Shown here: positions 46,116 to 60,826 of the stretch, piece by piece | Layout of the letters: the number at the start of each line of letters is the position of its first letter | How positions within the stretch are numbered: position 1 is the first letter of the stretch | Made by a program: the position numbers and the translations under genes | NCBI GenBank assembly: GCA_964019165.1 | Contig: OZ025275.1 | Coordinates: 558,001 to 622,000, forward strand | Length of the DNA: 64,000 nt | Direction: 5' to 3' | Origin: Mastigias papua | Taxonomy: Eukaryota; Cnidaria; Scyphozoa; Rhizostomeae; Mastigiidae | Notes under the pieces: generated by a model | Seen by the model: only the letters and a program-made list of their open reading frames with translations | What the model was told of the DNA's origin: nothing | Database searches by the model: none

Positions 46116-47723
46116 ATGTTGAACATAAAACTAATATTGTTATATTTACAAGTTCTTATCGTTGCACAATCATTCGCTCTGCAATCTTCAAAGAATACTA
46201 CAAATATTGACAAACTAGACGATGCTTTGTATAAAGGATTCTCTGAGGTCTGGCCTTTCATCAAGCAATTTCCGACCTTGTCCGATTTAAGATTGCAACG
46301 TTCGGATTTATACGAAGGAATTGCCAACGAAGGGCCTTGGACTGAGTACAGTTTGCGAAGGATAATCGATAAAGTACTGAATGGTTCAAAAATTCACGTC
46401 CTTATTGTTGGTGAGTCTATAAGTGCTGGTGCAAACTTAGGATGTCGAAATAACAGACGAACATACCATTATGGAATGGTGATGTGGTGGTTAAAAACGA
46501 TTTCGTTAGCGACGGGCAGTCGGTTAACTCGACACCAGGTGGCAGTCGGGGGAGTGGCGACGAATTATTTTGATCGGTGTTGGAAAGAGTATGTGGATAA
46601 AAACGAAACTTTTGATTTGGTTATTTGGGAGTTTGCTTTTAACGATGCGAATGCTGTTAATCAGAGTAAATCACTAGAACGGTTTACGATATCTGTAGCA
46701 AAACTGCAAGAATTGCCAGGGCTTATATTTGTAAGTTTCTTTAGGAAAAATTTCTTTGAGGATTATGTTTCGCGAAAAGGCAGCAATCCTTGTGACAAAG
46801 TCATGCAGGAAATGGATAAAAGACATGAACAACATGAAGTGACAATTGAAAATGTAGCGAAATATTACGGTGTTACATTACTTGATTTAGAGAGAGCTGT
46901 TTGCAGTGGAATGAAGAGAAATACATCCTCACTTGGAATGCAACACATGTTCAACGTAGATCATCCATCCTTTCTGGCACACGCTCAAATGACTTTTATT
47001 TTAATACACTACTTGCGAGGAAGCTTTGCGAATATTGTAAATAAAATGAAAATGAGTATGAAAAAGGAAAGCAAAGTGAAAAATGCAACTAAACAAGGAT
47101 TCAAACGAAAACTCAATATTCACAGCAAAGTAAAGGTAGCAAAAGGAAAAATTGAGAACAAGTTGCGTTTTGACAAAGAGAAAAGAACTCTTCCTCCGCC
47201 ATTGTATTTATCACCAGAAGAGGCAAACCTTTATGAGGAACCGATTTGCTGGACTGCTGTACTTCCAAATATTAACATAAAACCTAAGCACGATCTATTC
47301 GATCTGAAAACGAGGCATTCAAAATCGTTTAAAAAGATGGCAAAGATGGATTGGCGAGATGCCGATGAAAAACGGTTTGATAGCACTGGGGGGTATCTTA
47401 CAAGCAAGACAAATCAAACAATTCGTTTTACTTTTTCTGTTCCTTCTGTGAAAGATCAAGCAAAATGGCGTGTATCACTTGCAATTAGAAACAAATATTT
47501 TGGTGGTAACGTTGAAGTAGTACTGGAAAACTATGTGAAAAGAAATGGAACGGGACATGATGAGTTTGTTGAAACTTCCAAAGATCTTATCGACTCCTCA
47601 ACGAAAACATACTCAGGAGTAAATGTGTATGAACTGTCGAAAAAGACAGCAGCCGGCAAGAAGATGCTTCGGATTAAAACTCTTACCGGTGGAATTCATA
47701 TATGTGGAATAATTATTAGCTAG
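46116..47723 (+). CDS. Secreted SGNH-hydrolase-like protein, paralog 2 (intronless, 535 aa)
   Basis: A single 535-codon frame with a clear signal peptide (MLNIKLILLYLQVLIVAQSFA, cleavage near 21–23). It is collinear with the minus-strand paralog: LIVGESISAGANLG (Ser101), VAVGGVATNYF, EFAFND (Asn176), DHPSFLAHAQ (Asp282, His283), then the C-terminal DSTGGYLT, AIRNKYFGGNV and TGGIHICGIII. It differs by a lysine-rich linker at about 309–352 between the catalytic and C-terminal modules. The Ser–Asn–Asp/His set seems complete, which supports activity as a secreted esterase-like enzyme, though the substrate is unknown. The pair probably arose by local inverted duplication, and the large divergence outside the motifs shows that this was old. 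Confidence 0.87.
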   Translation: MLNIKLILLYLQVLIVAQSFALQSSKNTTNIDKLDDALYKGFSEVWPFIKQFPTLSDLRLQRSDLYEGIANEGPWTEYSLRRIIDKVLNGSKIHVLIVGESISAGANLGCRNNRRTYHYGMVMWWLKTISLATGSRLTRHQVAVGGVATNYFDRCWKEYVDKNETFDLVIWEFAFNDANAVNQSKSLERFTISVAKLQELPGLIFVSFFRKNFFEDYVSRKGSNPCDKVMQEMDKRHEQHEVTIENVAKYYGVTLLDLERAVCSGMKRNTSSLGMQHMFNVDHPSFLAHAQMTFILIHYLRGSFANIVNKMKMSMKKESKVKNATKQGFKRKLNIHSKVKVAKGKIENKLRFDKEKRTLPPPLYLSPEEANLYEEPICWTAVLPNINIKPKHDLFDLKTRHSKSFKKMAKMDWRDADEKRFDSTGGYLTSKTNQTIRFTFSVPSVKDQAKWRVSLAIRNKYFGGNVEVVLENYVKRNGTGHDEFVETSKDLIDSSTKTYSGVNVYELSKKTAAGKKMLRIKTLTGGIHICGIIIS

Positions 47724-48274
47724 AAGGTTCAACTTGAGTCATTGATTCACGTGATCACTGGTCGATCAGCTGACGTCTAAAACTGGGTTGAACACACCAC
47801 GAAAGCAAATGTAGCAAAAACATGAAAACATATTCAGCAATTAATTTGTAATAACACAAACCATACTTCTAACCTTTAATCGGCCGTTCCTTAATGCTAA
47901 AATCCAACCGTATCCTTATCTAGTGCTTTTCGAAGGCAAAGGTTGAAAACATCAACCCAAAACCAGACAGAGGGAGCCACGAATATGAACGACAACCCAC
48001 TCTAAATAACCAGCCCAAAGAGGAACTTTTCGTTGTTTCCTTGCAAATTCTGCTTTCTATTTTCCTCTTTTTCCTCCTTTTCAATTTCCCTCTCGTTCCC
48101 TTCTCCCGTCGTAAGTAGAAGACAACATCAAACACAAAGACTTCTATTGTTCATATTAGGCCAATCGGTCATGTAGTATAATTCAGAATACACAAATTCC
48201 TATGTGTCCTCGTGAAGTGAAGTTACATCACGTGGTGCTAGGATAATCGCATAGGCTAGGGGCTATCTGGCAAC
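47724..48274. other. Convergent intergenic region SGNH paralog 2 – FOXRED2
   Basis: 551 bp between two convergent stop codons, holding both 3' UTRs. No gene was recognised; a purine/pyrimidine-biased stretch (CTCTTTTTCCTCCTTTTC) occurs near 48063. Confidence 0.5.
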
Positions 48275-51200
48275 TCATGAAGCCAAGTCCGGTTTCTTCG
48301 AAGCAGTGACGTCCAGGACCAAAGTGGTATGCGTATCATCCGGCCTGTGCAGCATTGCACCTTAAAAAGAGAAATGTTATGATTGGAGTTTGTACCCTAT
48401 ATTATATAGATCTTTCCAAATGGCAATACGAAAAATAGGCCATGACTAACAATGAAGCAAAACTTACAAGGATATTTGGTAATATAACTAATTAATTAAT
48501 TACTTAATTAATTAAGTAATACAAGGATACCTATTAATGCATCAAAGAGAGCTGCAAGAATCAACTGAAAAACTTTGCAGAACGAAAACACATTGATACC
48601 GTATGGAAGTCAACTTTTTAATCTTGTATATCACTTCTTGCTGTTTATTCATGAAAACTTACTTTCTTCCTAATTTTTCTTATATTCGTTAACTACGTAC
48701 TAAGTTTAGTTTGAAACGTTCCAGCATGGCAAAATTAGCCAGATGACTGATGCAAACTGACCATTGATGGAACAGTCAACTGACCATTGATGGTTAGATA
48801 GGAATTGTAAACTAACATGGGATGTAATTAAAACATACATTAAGAAAAAAGACTGTAGTTGCAGATTTTGTCTATTGAGATCACAAATGCTAGTCGTGAA
48901 TAGTGCAGTCTTGCATAGCTCAATAAAATAAGACAACTAAATCAAAAACAGTAGAGCAGTTAAACTACGATAAAATCAGAAAAAGTATACAAACCACTTA
49001 AGAAATGTTCCTTGCAATATTGTGGTACATCACTACTGATCATTGCAATCTATATAATCAAAAAGAAATATACATAGATACTGCCAATGAAAGTATATAC
49101 AATCAGACTATCATACAGTTATGGGTTCTTGTAATCACTAAATCAAGATCACTGCAAATCATCAAATCATGATCATATATGATATCAAAATCAATGATAC
49201 TGAACAGTAATTCTTGCAGAATATCTTAATACTCTTGGAAACCTGTACAAAAACCCACAGTTAAAAGTAAATAACTAAAAAGAAGGAGGCATTTGACGAG
49301 CAATTTAATTGATTCTCCGATAGGTTATTCTTCCGTAAAATTTGCCTGCGATTTAAGAGAACATATAGAACAGTCCACATGTTTTGATATTTACAAGCAT
49401 TAATTTTAAAACGGAGGATACCTGCAAGCAGTCCTCGGCAAAGAAATGTCTCATGTCCTTCCCAATGGCATTTTCAAGAAACCACCGCAGCGGTAGATGA
49501 TGATGTAGAAGAGCATTCCTTGAGACAGGGCAGAAAAAATCATTTGCAAATTTGCAAAACAACTAAAGATATCCAATGGTTAGAGAAGAAATGATAATAA
49601 TAATAATTTGATAATAATAATAATTTGATAATAATAATAATTTGATAATAATAATAATTTGATAATAATAATAATTTGATAATAATAATAATTTGATAAT
49701 AATAATAATTTGATAATAATAATAATTTGATCGGAGTTCAAGCAAACATTCCTTTTCTCTAATAAAGAAACAAGGTAAAGGAGTGCACTACCATTTATAC
49801 AAATTGAATAAATATTCTTCATCCAACTGGTTGCCCACATCTTTAATGCACACGCCGAAGTGAATGAACAACTTGATCAGGAATTGAGGTACAAAGTGCA
49901 GAACTCAAAGGTCGGTACTATGTTAACACGAAGACTTTCAAGTTAAAAATGACCTACTATAAATACTAATATAAAGAGAGGAGGCTAGATTCATTGAAAA
50001 TATCTGTTAATTGATTTGGCCCGATCGATTTCACTCGATCTGGCAGATTTCCTAGAACGAAGTTTGATCTGTCAAAAAGATTTTCTTCTAGAATTGATTA
50101 ATCGTAAATAGAGCATTCGAAATGACCTTCATATATTCAAAACCATCTTATGAAACTAAATGAAATAAAAAAATAAAGAATACTTTCGATAACTCTGTAT
50201 CTTTATGGTTGGCTGTACTTACCACATTGCCAAAAAATCCTCAACAATATGATGCAGCATATCAGGACGAGGCAGATCTCCTTCTGGTGTTAATTCTGTC
50301 ACGGGGTTTTTGTAGTAATAAAGAACAGGGTGCAAGAAATTAGATAGATGAGCTTCCATGACCTCTCCAGTTGCACGTTCCTCCTTAAATGGGTCTGACC
50401 TGAAAACGAAATAGGTCATTGTAAAAGAGAGTCATCAAAAACACCCTTAACAGACAATGATCTAACAATTCAGCAGTAAAGAAAGTTTAAAATAATACAA
50501 AATACACATGCAATACACGAAACATGAATAGACTTCATAATTCATTGTTTAAACCAAACTCATTGGTTATGTGGAAAATTCCTTATATATCTATCATTGC
50601 TATATCTTAAATAGCACATACCCAGGTCCCGAAAAATTCTTCCCATATTCCAAATTAATAACAATTCCCCTTGTAAAAGGACGCCCAGTATGATCTGGAG
50701 AAAAACAGTAGTAGATCAAATGATTAAAACAGACTACTGCAAATGGGATGAAAAGTAAAGGAAAATATATTCTAGATCAACTTTGAATTTAGTATTATAA
50801 TGTAGATGATAGTATGTATAATTAAAATGGCAGTTTTAAAGTAAAAAACACATAACAAATATAACTAATAATCAAAGGAATGATACAAGATACGTACTCT
50901 CGAATTCTGGTACTAAACCTTTAGGAAATTCTTCAAAATATTCAAATTTCCCATCGTCTCCTGTAAAAAGATTAACATATGAAAGGCAAAATGAATGCAA
51001 GAAAGAATATGATATGAAGCATAACAAATACATGTCAAAACCATTAGGGGGGCTAATTAGATCAAATAAATATAAGGTAATAAGTAATGAAGGTATAGAA
51101 TTTACTCACTTAAAACGATGACATCGACAAGACAATTGAACATTTGATAAATGCCCTGTATGAAAGAAGGAACATTGAGAACAAAGAATTAGAACAAAAT

Positions 51201-54200
51201 TCGATTTCGTAGGCGAAAGGAATATTATGAGTAAAATGTATCCCTTAAGCAGTAAAGGAATAACTTACAAATGTAAAAGGGTACATTTTGAAGACAAAAA
51301 TATAGATTACCGAAGCTTCGTTTAATCTCTTCGTTAATGTGTTGATCAATTCCGTGTATGGTAAGGTCACGTGTGGCCATTCTACACCGTGATTACGATA
51401 TTCCAAGAGATGATGGAGAGCACGAGCTAAGATGAAAATGAGGAGTAGACAGATACATAAAGTTCTGCATACAGAGCATTGAACGGAAGCAAAGAGAGAA
51501 AAGGTAGGTAAGAGTTCTACAGATTTTGGAGTCAACTTTTTATCGCTTCTCTGACTAATAGTCAATTAAATATTGAGCCAAGCTCTCAAATAAATTTCAA
51601 GGCAAAGCAAAATTATATCAAAAGATATAGGATTACTCTTTAGGAAGAGAAGACCTCTTAGGAAGCTATGAAGAATGTTCATACTTGTATATCTAAACCC
51701 ATGGATGAATCCTCCAGCAGACTTTCGCCAGTCAAGCGAATGGATGATTGTTCCAGCTAGGAATAAAATACAACCTCCTCAAAGAGTGAAATATCATTGT
51801 CAGGTGTAGATTCTTTGCCAACAGAGCTGATGAACTCATACTTCACAAATATGACATAATTGGCTGAATATAAAGAGATTCTGCAGCAACAGAAACATTC
51901 TCTACAAAACTTCTGTTAACCTTATACTATAAAATGTCTTGGAGATAGACATAAAATGTTTTATACCAAAAAAGATGTCTTTAGTTGTTGTGGACTCATA
52001 GTTTTGCTTTATTTCTGGATATTTCTTCCTTGGTCCAGCGGCTCTTTTTGGCCTGGTACTCTTGTCAAATATTCCAAAATCAAACTACAAAATTGAGAAG
52101 ATTCCAAGATTAGCAAATTATCTACTGATAAAAGACTGGTAACAAATGACTTGTCACGTTGCTAACTGTTTGCTTATCAAGACCTATTTTCAAAATGAGA
52201 CCTACCTTAAATCCCATACATGTGATGATAGCGTCATAAGGCTCCCTTACAGCGCTGTTGTCAGCTAGAATACAAAAAAATTGAAGTCAAAGTTCTTTCA
52301 CGCTGCAGAGGAGCATACAGTGGTACCATTAGGTGACATGACTCCGTACACACATGAGACATTGTTCCAAAAATGGCTCCTACATTGGCTCCTTGTAATG
52401 TTAAATGGCAAGCAAGTAATATGCTGATTTCAATATGTTAAGAATGTTGGCAAAATTCTCAGAATGAGACATTTTGCGAGGAACATTTGCTAGGCAATAT
52501 AAAACATAACTATGTCTGAAATTTATTCCATACTAGAAACTATGAATAAAAAAGAACTTACGCTCTCCACTCAAACCAGAAACATAAATTTTTCCATTCT
52601 TATCTTTTTGAAACTTCATCGCCTTGATATCACCCTCTAGAATATGAGAAGACAGTGGATACAACTACGGGGAATCCACCAATAGATTGATAAAAACCAA
52701 CAAATAAATCTTAGAATAATCAATCATTTGATGAATCATTCGATTAACCATTTGATCAACCATTTGATCAACCACTCAATCAACCATTCAATCAATCCTC
52801 AATCAGCCATTCGATCAACCATTCGATCAACCATTCGATCAACCATTTGATCAACCATTTGATCAACCATTTGATCAACCATTTGATCAACCATTCCATC
52901 AACCATACCATCAACCATTCGATCAACCATACCATCAACCATTTGATCAGTCATTCGATCGACCATTCGATCAACCAATCAACTAATCACAATAAACAAT
53001 ACTTTGATAGCGCATAACTTTACCTAAAAAACCAAGGTATCATAAAGCAAATATATAAAATTGGAGGATTGCTAAACCAATTTGACTCGCTGTAAAAGGA
53101 ATCACATAAACCTGAAAATCATTGATTACGCCAAAGCATGACAAAAAGTTTTGAATCCATAACACAATAATTACCAAATTGTCCATCAAGTGATTTGAGT
53201 TGATATGTGTCAATTGGGCCATCATTCACTGCCCTAGGACACAAAAACAAAAGCGGGTGTCATTCTATCACATCATATATCGTAGTCTATTCTACGTCTA
53301 TTCGATTTTCAGCCAGTTTTGATTTTCAGCCAGTCTGGATTTAAAGTCACTCCTTATACAATGTTTATGTGCTACGCCTTATGGGGACTATAACAGACAC
53401 TATTTTACGTTTTGCTTTTGCTTTCACAGCAATTTTTTCATGAAAACAAGTTTTAGAACTAAAATGTGGTCAACAATTAAGAAACTTTTACTAGCAGGCC
53501 ATGAACTAGGCTTCCTACAAAATAAAAAACATGTATAGCTCAAATAGTGGTAATGTTCTTTTAGCATACTGAAGAGCTTTTTTGTCCAACACTCATCAGA
53601 GTATGAAATGTCCGTTAATATGGCATTGATGTGTCAAAGGTAACCTTTATATTCTTCCAAAGAATGAAATAATCACCTGAGATCACCAACATAATGTGTT
53701 TCCCAAGCAAACCGGACCCTCTCTCTGCAATATGACATGAAATGTCAAGAAAACTGTTGAACAATACAATTAAAATACAATGATGACTTTATAGTCAGAA
53801 AACAACTGTTATCAATAAATCCAAAAAATACGGATAAGATAAATGATAATAACAACTGATAAAACTTGAAATTACAAATCTACCTTGACATCATGTGAAT
53901 ATAATTGGCAGCTCCTGCTAAATGCTGTGCTGTCTCAAATGCTGAATTTCCTAAATGAAGAACATTTTAGTGACAAGTTAATAAAGAAAATGATAAGATA
54001 TATTGTTTATGGAAAGCCACTGCTACAATATAATATTTCACAAATTCTGAAGAAAAGGGGAATAACTGGTAAATAATTCAAACTATATACCTCTTCCAAC
54101 AATAAGAAGTGTTTTGCCATCATAGTCATCTTCATTAACTGACATTCTTGAGTATGGCTAACAAAGCAGAAGAAAGTCATGATAAATACAAATCATAAGG

Positions 54201-57200
54201 AAAAAACACTGGACACAAAGGAAACACAATATACTCTAATACGTGATGGAAACTAACTTACTATTGTGTGTTCAAGTCCTGTAAGGTTTCTTGGTACATT
54301 TTCAACCCAAAGACCAGTACTACAAAACAAAATATCCAGAATCAATGAAAGAGCTTCCTTTTTATATTTAAAGAGAAAAATCATGAACAATTAGCCTCCT
54401 GCTTAAACCATGGATCAGCCTCAGCACACAACAACATGATATCTATACATTACAAAATATTCATCATATAGTACATAATAAAAATCATTATACCACAAAT
54501 AGTACTCTCTACCATAGTGATTCCAAAAATTTTCAAATTATTTTACATGATAGTCCTCTACTGCATACATTATTGAATCAGGGGGTCCCCTGGTGGGATA
54601 CATATTTGTCATGAGGAATATAATTTGACAGAAAACAAATATCAGTAGTGATACAGTTCAACAAAGCAAGTGATGGCAATTCTTGGGGTCCTCTCAAACC
54701 CCTTGTGGTCCCTCTGAAGGTCTCAGCAGTCTCCTAAGGGACAGCGGACCTCAGTATAGGAACCACTGCTCTATCAGACTATCTATTGTAAGAAAATATG
54801 CAGATGGTTAGAAGAAGCCTTCCCATGTTGATCAAGTTCATTTGCTTAACTTACATGCAGAACTATTCAAATGATAACGAGATCTGAAAAGAAGGAGCCT
54901 TGCATCCTAACAATCAATTTTGTGATGCACAAGCCTCTGAAACATAAGAAGTACTATCTCATTTAATTGGATAGCTTTCTCTCTTCATAACAACAAATCT
55001 GAAATAAATATTAAAACATAAAATCTTTGTACCTTATAATTAGATATCTACAATGAAAAGTTTGCTGTTTTTTGTCTTTAAGTATAAATGTATCATTCTC
55101 TTTTGAGATATGTCTTATGTTCACACCATATTTTGCTTTTAACTTTAAACGAGTGGCAAAATCTTTCAGATATCTCACCTGCAAAATTGGAAAGATAAAA
55201 TCAACTCTGGAAAAAGATTTGAGTGATCTGTCTGATTAAATATCTGATTCTACGTTCACTTACAATGCATACGAACAGAACATGCAATAAAATGAAATAT
55301 AAAAATATCATAAGCAAGAAGGTGGTAGCAAAACCATCATGGTGAATACATGGTAATCTTCACACAAAACTTGACAGTTTGGGAAATAGATTCTGATGAA
55401 TGTTATTGATTACTATTAATACCAACTAAGATAGAGATATGCTGATGATGTTGCAATACAAGAAGGAAACAAATGATGTTTGACATGCATACCATATCAT
55501 CTGCTGGGGGGAAAAACTTTTTTGAGTAATGCTTTATTAGAAGTGATTCATCATCTGATATTAGTGAATTCCAATCATGCCTCATGTTGAATTCTTTATT
55601 TGTCTGTCCTTTGGGCAAGTAAGGTGGAATAGAGGCCATTGTGATAAACAATGAATCCATTATGTCAAAAATAGAGATGGTTGCAATTAAAAAAGAAAAT
55701 AAGACAGCCATTAGTTATATCTACATTTGTTTCACTAAGACCTACCATCTGAGAGGAATATACAACTTTGTCTTATGGACAAAGGTGTAGATAAGTTTGA
55801 AATGCAATGTCATTTACCCACTTTTAAAAAAGGAAACAGCTATAACATAGTAGTGTACAAACCTGTGAATCTCTTATTTATTGAAATCAATGTTCTGTGA
55901 CGGGGATATTTTTTGTAAAACCACCCTGGAATGTAAAGCTAGTTGATTTATAATCATCTTGGTAGCAAGGACACAGTCAACAGTTAATAATATTGTAATA
56001 ACTATATATACCATAGTCACAGTATCACAAGACTTTGATGGTCTTACAAAGAAGGAGGGGGGTTCAATGCTTCATATTGTGGGAACATAACTTTTAGTGG
56101 CACATATGATGTCAAATGTTTACTATGAATAGTGACATTGTACCTGCAGTTGAGTCTCTTTCAAAAATTATATAGTCTCTTCCAGCTCTCTCAAGAAAGT
56201 AGCCCATCTGGAGACCTTGGCAGAAACAAAAAAACAACAAATTACATATTGCTGCTTGATAACTCTGCATGGCATGGTACAGTGTATGTCGGCAATTTCA
56301 GAGTAACCAAAAAACCTTTTTTGACCAAGCTAATCAATATTGTCCATAGAAGGAAAAGAGTAGTAGACAAAAAGAAAGTTTATGCTATTGAATTGTTCTT
56401 TGGAAAAATAGTGAATGTCACGTTGAGAAAAACTGAGACCAAAGTATGATGACTAGTGAAGCATTATATTGACTGGATACAAACAATAGACATAAATTGA
56501 TGGACTGATTTTCACCCATCAACGAAGCTGCTCCTATGCAGAACTATGAATACCTGCTCCCTCTAAATAATGCTGCAAATGATCTAACCGCCCGATACAT
56601 CTATGGCGCAAATGATAAATGTATATTTTTTGGCGACCGGAACACCCCTCCCAACTACACTTGATGCCGAGCAAGATTCCGCTGAATCTTTACATTCCTG
56701 ATCGAAGAATTCCTATAGATAAACAAACAACTACATTTTTCGAAAATCAAAAGGTGTCCCGTGTATAGATATTTATACATATACATCTTTACTATTGCCC
56801 TTGTATGGTCGTGTCCAAATTATGACCACTTCCTAAGCTGCCTAGCTACTTCGTTTTGCTAGAAATGACGTGCGCTGATAAAATTTCTGCTTGCACCTGC
56901 TCATCTTTATGCAATCAAATGGAATACAGATGTTCATAGCAGAAATATCGAATTTTGAATGAGATAGGAAAATATCTGATTACAGATTATTTGATATGTC
57001 AACGACCATTTCTCAAATTGTGTGGGCCGTCTCAATAATTGAAGGGAGAGTTCCACAATTAAAGGTCCACTTAAAGCTGGTATTATTACATAAGTAGGGC
57101 AGATCATTCTTATTAACTACTAAATCAATGAGATATAATCTCATCGGTTTTCTTTCAGATACAACTGACAGAGAAAATGAAACAAGGTCAGCTGAGTAGT

Positions 57201-57666
57201 TCACGGGATACATCCTCTACAGACTGGTGATGCTCGTAGGCCGCACGTCCTCACGCGAAATTAAGGTTTTTATTAATAAAACGGTCTGTAGCATGAAATT
57301 TTGTAGCATAATAGCCTGATCTATGTTTCTGCTATTTGTTGACAAAACAATCCATGCGAAATTCAAAAGCAGAAGTTCAATTCGAATGCAGGAATGGGGG
57401 ACGCTTCCAATGGGAGTCTACGGTTAACGGAACCCTACAACTGTAAGGAGGAAATCTGTTCTTTCTAAGAATAATATCGACAGAACACGAGCAACTTATA
57501 AAACTCACAAAGTGGCAAACTTAAACATACAAGGAATATAAACAAGCAAGTTGATACCTGCAGGGCCAGCACCAATGACGCAGTATTCTTTAGACATACA
57601 AAAACATAGTTGAAAAAGTGAAAATAAGGCCAATGCTGTCACTGCACAGATCTTTAAGGTAGCCAT
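48275..57666 (-). CDS. FOXRED2: FOXRED2, FAD-dependent ER oxidoreductase (23 exons, 620 aa)
   Basis: Exons, 5' to 3': 57666–57558, 56215–56144, 55925–55863, 55608–55493, 55178–55033, 54319–54262, 54157–54091, 53950–53884, 53724–53677, 53233–53175, 52636–52562, 52264–52206, 52084–51967, 51756–51685, 51426–51311, 51155–51110, 50960–50898, 50694–50622, 50399–50223, 49518–49422, 49049–48995, 48551–48531, 48360–48275; all phases agree. Signal peptide, then Rossmann VIGAGPAG (about 30–37); [14 protein letters not shown]; second nucleotide-binding motif IVGRGNSAFE (207–216); [75 protein letters not shown]. These are hallmarks of FOXRED2/ERFAD, a luminal flavoprotein linked to ER-associated degradation. 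The C-terminus ends KKPDLAS, with no KDEL-like signal. The last three exons are less conserved and less certain. Confidence 0.94.
49593..49731. repeat. 17-bp minisatellite in FOXRED2 intron 19
   Basis: About eight perfect copies of GATAATAATAATAATTT. Located between FOXRED2 exons 19 and 20. [20 protein letters not shown] frames across it are artefacts. Confidence 0.95.
52735..52975. repeat. 12-bp minisatellite in FOXRED2 intron 10
   Basis: About twenty variable copies of GATCAACCATTT/GATCAACCATTC. Adjacent units create TTGATCAA palindromes at regular 12-bp spacing. Located between FOXRED2 exons 10 and 11. Confidence 0.9.
53564..53606 (-). ncRNA. Hammerhead-like hairpin, decayed, related to that at 2796
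   Basis: On the minus strand: CATACT, CTGATGA, GTGTTGGAC, AAAAAA, GCTCTTC, AGTATG. CATACT and AGTATG pair perfectly and directly flank a hammerhead-type CTGATGA box and a putative cleavage C. The invariant G of GAAA is replaced by A, which should abolish activity. It shares TTTCATACTCTGAYGAGTG with the copy in TSR3 intron 4, so both belong to one dispersed family. It lies in FOXRED2 intron 9, in the sense direction of the gene. Confidence 0.45.
54515..54768 (-). mobile_element. hAT-type MITE, copy 3 (FOXRED2 intron 5)
   Basis: Inverted orientation relative to the copies at 8997 and 38705. Left end TAGTGATTCCAAAAATTTTC and right end TATAGGAACCACTG. Flanking octamers CTCTACCA (54507–54514) and CTCTATCA (54769–54776) agree at seven of eight positions. 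Internal TTTTCAAATTATTTTACATG matches TTTTCAAATTATTTAACACG of copy 2 read on the opposite strand. Confidence 0.75.

Positions 57667-60826
<3,160 letters not shown>

Noticed and set aside
49325..49345. Short last exon for FOXRED2 reading ANFTEE
   Set aside because: It is in phase and has a GCAG acceptor, but the three exons at 49049–48995, 48551–48531 and 48360–48275 also join in phase and restore family-like sequence (YCKEHFL) and a more typical length.
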